DNA from: an uncultured Coriobacteriales bacterium
GTDB lineage: Bacteria > Actinomycetota > Coriobacteriia > Coriobacteriales > UMGS124
Direction of reading: 5' to 3'
DNA: 9,355 nt
Assembly: GCA_903789505.1 (NCBI GenBank)
Contig: CAIFEU010000106.1
Location: forward strand, 1-9,355
Position 1 is the first letter of the stretch, and every line of letters starts with the position of its first letter. Shown here in pieces: positions 1-6,006 of this stretch. The notes under the pieces were generated by a model, which did not search any database, was not told where the DNA came from, and worked only from the letters and a program-made list of their open reading frames with translations. The translations under genes and the position numbers were made by a program.

Positions 1-127
<127 letters not shown>

Positions 128-130
128 AAT

Positions 131-136
131 TCCTCC
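131..136 (-). promoter_or_regulatory. Ribosome binding site of the leftward repeat-bearing gene
   Basis: The minus strand reads GGAGGA followed by ATT and ATG (127-125), so GGAGG lies four bases before the start codon. This is the main evidence that translation starts at 127 and that the repeat is inside a coding region. Confidence 0.5.
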
Positions 137-219
137 ACAATTTGCCCCCTTACAGCGCGGCGACAGTCCGCTCAAGGTCGGCATCCCATACGTAACCGCA
201 GGTGAAACGGGCAACCCAG

Positions 220-259
220 GCCATTTTGGGCAGCTTTGTCAGACGTCGCCCACAATGGC
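220..259. promoter_or_regulatory. 12-bp inverted repeat (operator or leader hairpin) in the divergent region
   Basis: GCCATTTTGGGC (220-231) and GCCCACAATGGC (248-259) are reverse complements except for one position, with a 16-base spacer. No T-tract follows on either strand, so an intrinsic terminator is unlikely. The candidate -35 box TTGTCA sits in the spacer and the candidate -10 lies just after the right arm, so a protein bound to the dyad would cover the putative rightward promoter. An operator is the preferred reading; an RNA hairpin in a leader is the alternative. Confidence 0.45.
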
Positions 260-329
260 GAAAATCCACAGGCGTGCGGCTCCTGCGCATGTGAGGCTTC
301 GGACGAGGGCCACCGAACCAACAGATGAT

Positions 330-337
330 AGGAGGAG
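330..337 (+). promoter_or_regulatory. Ribosome binding site that fixes the tip adhesin start at 340
   Basis: AGGAGGAG ends two bases before the ATG at 340, with the core AGGAGG four bases away. The in-frame ATG at 325 would place this site inside the coding region and has no ribosome binding site of its own, so 340 is preferred. ATG 349 is a less likely alternative. Confidence 0.7.
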
Positions 338-339
338 CC

Positions 340-3183
340 ATGGGCAGGATGCCGACGCCAAGGGAGCAGCCGGCCGAACTCTCGCGCTCGTCACCCGACG
401 CGCAGGCGGCGAGGCGTCCCCGGGCACGCCGCGAGGACGGTCGCGAGAGACCCCCGGGAGCGGGGATGATGCTGGCGCTTCTCGCGGCCCTCGTCGCGGT
501 CGCCACCGTCACCGTCGTCATGGCCGTCCCCTACCTTAGCCAGGGCACGGCTCGGTCTCGCCTGCCGGGGTCGGCGGTACTGGCGCTCGCGGTCGAGGCG
601 CGGGGGACATCGACGGGCGCGACGGCATCGGACCCGGCGGCAGACGCCACATGGGCGGCGACCGCGAGCGCAGCGGCGGACGCCGCGCGGTCAGACACCT
701 CGGAAGACCCGGACGGGAAGGCGTCGACGCGGAACTCGCTCAAGGGGGACGACAGCGCGTCGACCTCGGATGTGTCGGACCGAAGCAGGGACTCCGGAGC
801 GCCCGCTGCCACGCCCGATGAGGGGCTTGCCAGTGGTGACGCGAGTGCAGGTCGGATGGATGAGGGCGCGGCGAAGGGTATCCCCTCCGAGGGAGGCGAG
901 CTCGATGCGAGCTCTGGGGGCGGGGTGGGGCTGACGGTCTCGCGGGATGAAGGCTCCCTCGAGGTCGACCTGGCTGGTGTCGAGGGTCCCGCCACCGTCG
1001 AGCTCACGCTCAGCGAGGGCACGGCGACGGCGCCGGGCGTCTACGCGCACTCCGACGGGCTCGTGCGCCTTACGCCGGGGACGCTCGACGGGCACACGGT
1101 CCTGACCATGGAGCTCGCGGGGCCCTGCGTGGTCACCGTCGACGTGGCATCCTGGGGGGACGCCCGCGGATACGAGCTCGCGGTCCTCTACGGCGCGGAC
1201 GGGAGCGAGCTTGCGCGAAGCGCCCCCGAGGGGGCAGCGATGCCGGCGCGCATGGCCGCCCTGCTCGCCGCCCCGGCGATAAGCGCAGCATACGTACAGA
1301 CGATGGACTTTCGCTTCAACGGGTATCACGCGAACGCTGCCACGGAGCATGACATCCCGCGCATAGCGTCCGCCGCCGACGGGACGACCGCATACTGCAA
1401 CGACATGATGCGCAACGCCCCCGGGGACCCGGCACACGGCGGCTCAGGCCCCGTCACGTACTACGCCTGGTACTTCTCGGGAGACCCGTACACCGCCCAC
1501 GAGCAGGGGCAGAACTACCTGGACTTCATAGCCTTCCACGGGTATCCGGTCGACCCCACAATCAACGGGCTGTGCGCCGACGCGCAGGCGGCGGAGGCCG
1601 CGACCCAGTGGGCGATATGGAACTTCACCAACCCCGGCAGCACCCCCACCTCCGAGGCGCCCTACGAGTCGTGGGGCGACCAGTTCTGGAACGCCTACTA
1701 CTGGCTCATCAACGCCGCGGTCGAATACGACCAGACGTGTCTGAGCCAGGGGGCGACCAACCAGACGGAATACGGCACCTGCCTGGTCTGGACGACAGCT
1801 GACAGCACGCTGCAGTCGGTGCTGTCGTTCGCGCCGCGCTACGGATGGATTGACCTGCAGAAGAGGTCCTCCTCCCCCGAGCTCGTGGAAGGCGGAGGGG
1901 TCTACTCCCTGCAAGGCGCCTCGTTCGAGGCGCGCGACACCTCGGGGGCGGTGCAGGCGACGATGACGACAGACGCGAACGGATACGCCAGCGCCCGCGT
2001 CCCCGTCGGGAACTACCAGGTCGTCGAGACCGCCGCCCCGTCGGGCTTCGAGCTCAACGCAGCCACCGTGCAAGTCAGCGTGTCGGGCGGACCGGTCCAC
2101 GTCCGGGCGGAGGTGACCGACCAGCCCATCCTCGGCGAAATCGAGGTAATGAAGAGGGCGCCCGACTCCTCGCCGGTCGCCTCCGCGCTCCTCGCGGTGA
2201 CGTCGGTCGCGACCGGAGAGCAGGTCGCGCTCATGACGACGGACGAGTCGGGCCACGCCACGACGGGCAGGTCCCTGCCGCTTGGCGACTATGAGGTCCG
2301 CGAGACCTCTGCACCCGACGGCTATGGGGTCGCGTCGCCCGTCACCGTCAGCCTTGGGGTCGAGACGCAGGTCGTCAGCCTGGAGATGGAGGACCCCTGG
2401 ATGACGTGGGTCTCCATCGCGAAGGTCGACGCGGAGGGTGGGGGCGCCGTCGCGGGGGCGACCCTGCAGCTCCTGGACGCCGGAGGCGCCGTCATCGACG
2501 AGTGGGTCAGCGAGCTCGTGCCGCACGACGTCAGGGGCATCGCACCGGGCGAATACACCCTGCGCGAGACGGCGGCGCCCGCCGGATACGACGTCGCGCC
2601 CGAGAAGGAATTCACCCTGCCCCTGGGGTCAGCGTGCGTGTCAGTAGAGATGGCGGACGTCAGAACGCCGGTCGACGTGAGCTTCGCCAAGGTAGACGCC
2701 ATGGACGGCACCCCGCTGGAGGGAGCCACCTTCGCGCTGTACCGCTGCGTGCGTCCCTCAGAGATCATCGACGGCAGGGTGACGCGGGAGCAGGAGCTCG
2801 ACGAGACGCTGTGGACGCTCGTGTCGACAGCGGCCTCCGATGCCAGGGGCCAAGTCGACTTGGGGCAGGTGAAGGAAGGGACATACCTCCTGGTCGAGAC
2901 ACAGGCCCCCCAGGGCTACGCGACTCCGCGGGACGGGTGGGTCGTGATTGCCGACAGCGAGGCGGGCCAGCGGCTCCGCGCCGCGGGAGAGGGCGCAGCG
3001 CCGGAGCCGCAGGCCTCCGACGGCGGCTCGGTCACGATTGGCAACAGGAGGGAGTACGAGCTCCCGGCAGCAGGGGGAACGGGATCGTCCCGAGCCGGCT
3101 CCCTTGCGGGGGGCGGGGCGGCGGGGTGCGCCTCCTGCGGCCTGGGAGCCGCGCTCTGCCTGCGTGCGCGCAGGCGCTGCTGA
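340..3183 (+). CDS. Sortase-anchored thioester-domain tip adhesin with four SpaA/CnaB-like domains
   Basis: A predicted 947-residue surface protein, probably the pilus tip. It starts with a long Arg-rich stretch and a hydrophobic signal segment (about 43-65), then a Ser/Ala/Asp/Gly-rich linker (about 71-194) and an unassigned beta-rich region (about 195-305). The thioester-type domain (about 315-500) has Tyr-Cys353-Asn-Asp and Thr-Gln423-Trp-Ala-Ile-Trp, the Cys and Gln that form the internal thioester in such adhesins (PF08341 type). Four SpaA/prealbumin-like domains follow, each with an early Lys (508, 605, 695, 784) and an ETxAPxGY-type E-box (Glu 563, 655, 743, 853). The C-terminus has LPAAG (908-912), a short Gly/Ala/Cys-rich segment and Arg-Ala-Arg-Arg-Arg-Cys, a noncanonical sorting signal. 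It precedes the backbone pilin and sortase genes. The tip role is inferred from domain order; the thioester call is strong but rests on motifs only. Confidence 0.9.
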   Translation: MGRMPTPREQPAELSRSSPDAQAARRPRARREDGRERPPGAGMMLALLAALVAVATVTVVMAVPYLSQGTARSRLPGSAVLALAVEARGTSTGATASDPAADATWAATASAAADAARSDTSEDPDGKASTRNSLKGDDSASTSDVSDRSRDSGAPAATPDEGLASGDASAGRMDEGAAKGIPSEGGELDASSGGGVGLTVSRDEGSLEVDLAGVEGPATVELTLSEGTATAPGVYAHSDGLVRLTPGTLDGHTVLTMELAGPCVVTVDVASWGDARGYELAVLYGADGSELARSAPEGAAMPARMAALLAAPAISAAYVQTMDFRFNGYHANAATEHDIPRIASAADGTTAYCNDMMRNAPGDPAHGGSGPVTYYAWYFSGDPYTAHEQGQNYLDFIAFHGYPVDPTINGLCADAQAAEAATQWAIWNFTNPGSTPTSEAPYESWGDQFWNAYYWLINAAVEYDQTCLSQGATNQTEYGTCLVWTTADSTLQSVLSFAPRYGWIDLQKRSSSPELVEGGGVYSLQGASFEARDTSGAVQATMTTDANGYASARVPVGNYQVVETAAPSGFELNAATVQVSVSGGPVHVRAEVTDQPILGEIEVMKRAPDSSPVASALLAVTSVATGEQVALMTTDESGHATTGRSLPLGDYEVRETSAPDGYGVASPVTVSLGVETQVVSLEMEDPWMTWVSIAKVDAEGGGAVAGATLQLLDAGGAVIDEWVSELVPHDVRGIAPGEYTLRETAAPAGYDVAPEKEFTLPLGSACVSVEMADVRTPVDVSFAKVDAMDGTPLEGATFALYRCVRPSEIIDGRVTREQELDETLWTLVSTAASDARGQVDLGQVKEGTYLLVETQAPQGYATPRDGWVVIADSEAGQRLRAAGEGAAPEPQASDGGSVTIGNRREYELPAAGGTGSSRAGSLAGGGAAGCASCGLGAALCLRARRRC

Positions 3184-3189
3184 GCGAGC

Positions 3190-3219
3190 GGGGCACGGCC
3201 CCGGCACCGCCGACGGCGG
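3190..3219 (+). promoter_or_regulatory. Two adjacent GC-only hairpins between tip and backbone genes
   Basis: GGGGC-ACG-GCCCC (3190-3202) and CCGCC-GAC-GGCGG (3207-3219) are two perfect 5-bp stems with three-base loops, seven bases after the adhesin stop codon. There is no T-tract, so this is not a standard intrinsic terminator. The likely roles are partial attenuation or protection of the mRNA 3' end, which could help make the downstream backbone pilin more abundant than the tip. A separate promoter in the remaining bases to 3290 is not evident. Confidence 0.35.
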
Positions 3220-3294
3220 ACGGGGCGCCGCACGCCCACACCGCCGAATGCCCCCCGGCAGGGAACGGGACACGTCAGAGCACGCCCACGAGAG

Positions 3295-3300
3295 AAGGAG
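3295..3300 (+). promoter_or_regulatory. Ribosome binding site of the backbone pilin gene
   Basis: AAGGAG lies eight bases before the ATG at 3309, a normal spacing. An ATG at 3304 is in a different frame. The open frame extends far upstream into the adhesin gene, so this site is what sets the pilin start. Confidence 0.75.
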
Positions 3301-3308
3301 ACCATGCC

Positions 3309-4961
3309 ATGCACACGACGAACGCGGACTTCCCACGCGCTCCCATGAGCCGCGTCCCACGGGCCAGGGCGACTGTCCTGGTCGCGACGCTCACCTTGGT
3401 TGCGCTCATCGTCGCCCTCCATCTGGCGTCGAGCGTAGCCCTGGGCGCGACGCTGCCAGACCCAGGGCACGAGACGACCCTCACGATCCATAAGTACAAC
3501 CTGCCCGACGAGACGCTGGCGTCGCAGCAGGCGGACGGCTCGACGGCATCCGCCTCAGACCTCCCGGACACGGCCTACCCCCTCGGGGGCATCACCTTCG
3601 AGATTCGGCGCCTCTACAGCCCGCAGGAGGTGTACGCGGCCGTCCTCGATGGCGCCCCCGAGGAGGAGTTCGTGCCCTACTCCGGCACCGCCGACGGCAG
3701 CTCAGGCTACTGCACGAGGACAACGGACGGGGGCCTCTCGGCGACGACGGACAGGCAGGGCATCGCGAGCTTTGACCTGACCGGCAGCCAGGGGGCTTAT
3801 CTGGTGACCGAGGTCCCCGACCCCCGCGTCGAGTTCCCCTGCGACCCGTTCATCGTCAGCGTCCCCATGCAGGACCCCAACGCGCAGGGCGAATGGCTCT
3901 ACGACGTGCACGTGTACCCCAAGAACCACCTGATTGACGTAGACAAGCAGATAGAGCTGCCCGAGGGAGGCACCGCGATGCGGCGGGGCGCGTCTCGCGG
4001 CGACGCGGTGACCTTTGACATCGCCTGTGACGTCGCCTCCGACGTCGGCACCTACCGGCAGTTCACGCTCACCGACCCCCTCGACTGGAGGCTCACGGTG
4101 GACACCGGAGACGACGGCGCCCCAAGCGAGCTGGAGGTCTCCGTGGGTGACGTCAGTCTCACGTCGGGAGTCGACTACGTTGCCACCGTCTCCCGGGGAG
4201 AGGACGAGGCGGGTAACGGGCGTCAGGTGGTCACCGTCGACCTCACACCCTGCCTCGCGAAGCTGCAGACCGCAGTGGACACGAGCGAGAAGCCGGGGGC
4301 TTGCAGGGTCACGGCAAGGCTCACCGCGCGACTGAACGAGAACGCCACGTACGGTTCCCTCTCGAATGAGGCGAAGTTCGAAATCACCAACTCGGTCGGC
4401 ACGCAGATCACCCACCCCACGCCCATCCCCCAGGTCTACTTCGGCCAGATCGAGATCACCAAGGTCGACGCGACCGACGAGGATCGCACACTCGCGGGCG
4501 CGACGTTCGCCATCGCCGCCACGTATGACGACGCGATGAGCGACGCCTGGATCCACGCGAAGGACGAGACGGGAGCCGACCTCGGGGCATGGCAGGTGAC
4601 GACCGACGAGCAGGGCCACGCGACGTTCGCCGGTCTGAGCTATGACCTCGAGTCAGGCACGGACTATTACTTGGTCGAGACCGTGGCGCCCGATGGGTAC
4701 GAGAGGCTCACTCAGCCCATACAGGTCCACGTCGGCCCGAACGGAGGCGCATCCGTCGGCTCCGAGCCGAACGACAGGCCACTGGACGTCTCCTCCTCTC
4801 GCGTGGAGACGCTCGTCCTCGACACACCCATCTCCCCGCTCCCCAACACGGGCGGCACCGACGACCTTCGTCCCACGATCATCGGCGCCATGGCGGTGGG
4901 CGTGGCGCTGACTGCCGCCGCCGTCGCCGTCGTCCGCTCGCGGCGCCATGGGAAGCGCTAG
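3309..4961 (+). CDS. Major (backbone) pilin of a sortase-assembled pilus
   Basis: A predicted 550-residue protein of the SpaA/SpaH/FimA family. It has a basic N-region and a hydrophobic signal peptide (about 20-46, possible cleavage after Ala47). The first domain (about 55-205) ends in the pilin motif Val-Tyr-Pro-Lys205-Asn, whose Lys accepts the next subunit's C-terminus. The second domain (about 207-365) resembles the fimbrial isopeptide D2 domain, starting with Asp-Lys213. The third SpaA-like domain has Lys385 and the E-box around Glu457 (VETVAPDGY). The tail has LPNTG (511-515), a membrane segment (about 522-542) and RSRRHGKR, a textbook cell wall sorting signal. The overlapping downstream gene is the matching class C sortase, which supports the backbone role over an ancillary pilin. 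In the third domain the residue before the linker is Asp505 where Asn is common. Function is well supported by motifs. Confidence 0.93.
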   Translation: MHTTNADFPRAPMSRVPRARATVLVATLTLVALIVALHLASSVALGATLPDPGHETTLTIHKYNLPDETLASQQADGSTASASDLPDTAYPLGGITFEIRRLYSPQEVYAAVLDGAPEEEFVPYSGTADGSSGYCTRTTDGGLSATTDRQGIASFDLTGSQGAYLVTEVPDPRVEFPCDPFIVSVPMQDPNAQGEWLYDVHVYPKNHLIDVDKQIELPEGGTAMRRGASRGDAVTFDIACDVASDVGTYRQFTLTDPLDWRLTVDTGDDGAPSELEVSVGDVSLTSGVDYVATVSRGEDEAGNGRQVVTVDLTPCLAKLQTAVDTSEKPGACRVTARLTARLNENATYGSLSNEAKFEITNSVGTQITHPTPIPQVYFGQIEITKVDATDEDRTLAGATFAIAATYDDAMSDAWIHAKDETGADLGAWQVTTDEQGHATFAGLSYDLESGTDYYLVETVAPDGYERLTQPIQVHVGPNGGASVGSEPNDRPLDVSSSRVETLVLDTPISPLPNTGGTDDLRPTIIGAMAVGVALTAAAVAVVRSRRHGKR

Positions 4962-6006
4962 ACTCGCTACCCTGTCGCTCGTCACATGCCCGCTGCTTGT
5001 GATGCTCGGGGTCGCCCTGATGCTGCAGCCCGTCGTTTCCAAGGAGCTCGGAAGCGAGCGCATGAGGGCGCAGGCGTTCAGCTTCGCCCAGACCCCGCTG
5101 ATAGTCGAGGGCAGCGACGAGGCCCTGGGCCGGGCACAGGACATGAACCGGCAGCTTCTCGACAGGGATGGCGTGTCGCTGGGTGAGGACGGCGCCCCGC
5201 AGGGATACTGGGGCTGGCCGACGTCGGAAGAAAACGAAGTCGTCGCGACGGTCTCCATCCCGACGCTCGGGGTCACGCTCCCCGTTCGCCTGGGCACCGG
5301 CGAGTATGCGCTCGCGAACGGTGCCGGGCATCTGCCGGGGACCAGCATGCCAGTGGGAGGCCAGGGCACGCGCTGCGTCATCGCGGGGCACACCGCCTAT
5401 GGGGATGCCGTCATGTTCGATGACATCGGGACGCTCGTCGCCGGCGACGTGGTGTGGCTCACGTCCGTCGCCGGTAGCCTGCGCTACGTGGTGCACGACT
5501 CCCGGGTCATCGACCCGGACGACGTCGATGCGCTCGCAATCGAGGAGGGCTCCGACATGCTCACGCTGCTCACGTGCTACCCGCGCTCGGTGAACACGCA
5601 GCGCCTGATTGTGAACTGCGTGCGCGACCAGGGGGCGTCCCCCTCGGAAGAATCTCAGTCGGGAGTCGCCTCGGGGTCGGATGCAGGGTCGGGGGACGTG
5701 ACGACGGCGCGCTCTGGGAACCTCATGCCGGTGCTCGCCCTGAGCTGCGCGCTCACGCTCGCGAGCGGCGGCGCCGTCGCGGTCGCGCTGGCGGTCGGAG
5801 TCGGTCGCGCAGGCAGACGGCGCACTGCCGGCAGGGCGCCCGTTCTCCCTGAGTCCGCGCCCGCCCGCGAGGGCGACGATGGCTCGGATGGACCGGTCCT
5901 CCATACCGGGGCGCAAGATACCTGCTACGATTCGAGTCCGCGTCAGGTGCGTCCGGCTCGCCGGCGCACGCCGACCGAAGACCAAGGACACGACTCATCG
6001 CGGTGA
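4948..6006 (+). CDS. Class C pilin-polymerising sortase
   Basis: A predicted 352-residue membrane transpeptidase that should cleave LPXTG-type signals after Thr and join pilins through the YPKN lysine. An N-terminal membrane segment (about 7-30) precedes the catalytic domain, with His148 in AGHTAYG, Cys210 in TLLTCYP and Arg219 in NTQR. The Cys-to-Arg spacing of nine fits the sortase consensus. A second membrane segment (about 259-285) is typical of class C. The usual Asp-Pro-aromatic lid motif is not visible in residues 50-98; an aromatic GYWGW patch is at 86-90. After the second membrane segment there is an unusual basic, low-complexity tail of about 65 residues. The start overlaps the pilin gene by 14 bases and no Shine-Dalgarno sequence is obvious, so translation is probably coupled; no other in-frame ATG or GTG lies between the upstream stop and 4948. 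It is likely dedicated to this pilus. Confidence 0.9.
   Translation: MGSARLATLSLVTCPLLVMLGVALMLQPVVSKELGSERMRAQAFSFAQTPLIVEGSDEALGRAQDMNRQLLDRDGVSLGEDGAPQGYWGWPTSEENEVVATVSIPTLGVTLPVRLGTGEYALANGAGHLPGTSMPVGGQGTRCVIAGHTAYGDAVMFDDIGTLVAGDVVWLTSVAGSLRYVVHDSRVIDPDDVDALAIEEGSDMLTLLTCYPRSVNTQRLIVNCVRDQGASPSEESQSGVASGSDAGSGDVTTARSGNLMPVLALSCALTLASGGAVAVALAVGVGRAGRRRTAGRAPVLPESAPAREGDDGSDGPVLHTGAQDTCYDSSPRQVRPARRRTPTEDQGHDSSR
5984..5988 (+). promoter_or_regulatory. Candidate ribosome binding site of the U32 gene
   Basis: AAGGA lies 14 bases before the GTG at 6003 and 23 before the ATG at 6012. The gap is long for either, but it favours GTG. The GTGA overlap with the sortase stop suggests coupling rather than independent initiation. 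A TACGAT at 5926-5931 resembles a -10 box, but I see no good -35. Confidence 0.3.

Larger units (their letters stand above)
128..339. other. Divergent intergenic region between the leftward gene and the tip adhesin gene
   Basis: About 210 bases separate the two divergent start codons. This stretch is visibly less GC-rich than the flanking genes (A/T patches at 126-142, 223-227 and 260-265), as expected for promoter DNA. The clearest structure is the inverted repeat at 220-259. A rightward promoter is possible: TTGTCA at 236-241 resembles a -35 box, and GAAAAT at 260-265 is a weak -10 at an 18-base spacing, which would start transcription near 272. CATAAT at 125-130 is another -10-like match but has no good -35 partner and overlaps the leftward start codon. 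I found no convincing leftward promoter. The promoter assignments are guesses from E. coli-like consensus sequences. Confidence 0.45.

Noticed and set aside
325..339. ATG 325 as the adhesin start
   Set aside because: The AGGAGGAG ribosome binding site lies inside that extension and points to ATG 340.
150..521. Leftward open frame of 123 codons ending 22 bases before the leftward start site
   Set aside because: Two thirds of it lie antisense to the adhesin gene, it has Ser/Arg/Pro-rich shadow composition, and it has no ribosome binding site. Its stop position next to the leftward gene is noted but not enough for a gene.
691..1437. Leftward 248-codon frame, and a similar one at 1444-2526
   Set aside because: They are Arg/Gly/Val-rich antisense shadows of the adhesin gene, whose frame carries clear domain motifs.
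2406..3308. Upstream extension of the pilin frame into the adhesin gene
   Set aside because: The translation is Arg/Gly-rich shadow sequence. The signal peptide and ribosome binding site show that the pilin starts at 3309.
5890..5909. Palindrome GGACCGGTCC and nearby CCGGT/ACCGG hairpin in the sortase tail
   Set aside because: It is short, inside a coding region and of a kind expected by chance in GC-rich DNA; no partner promoter elements are clear.
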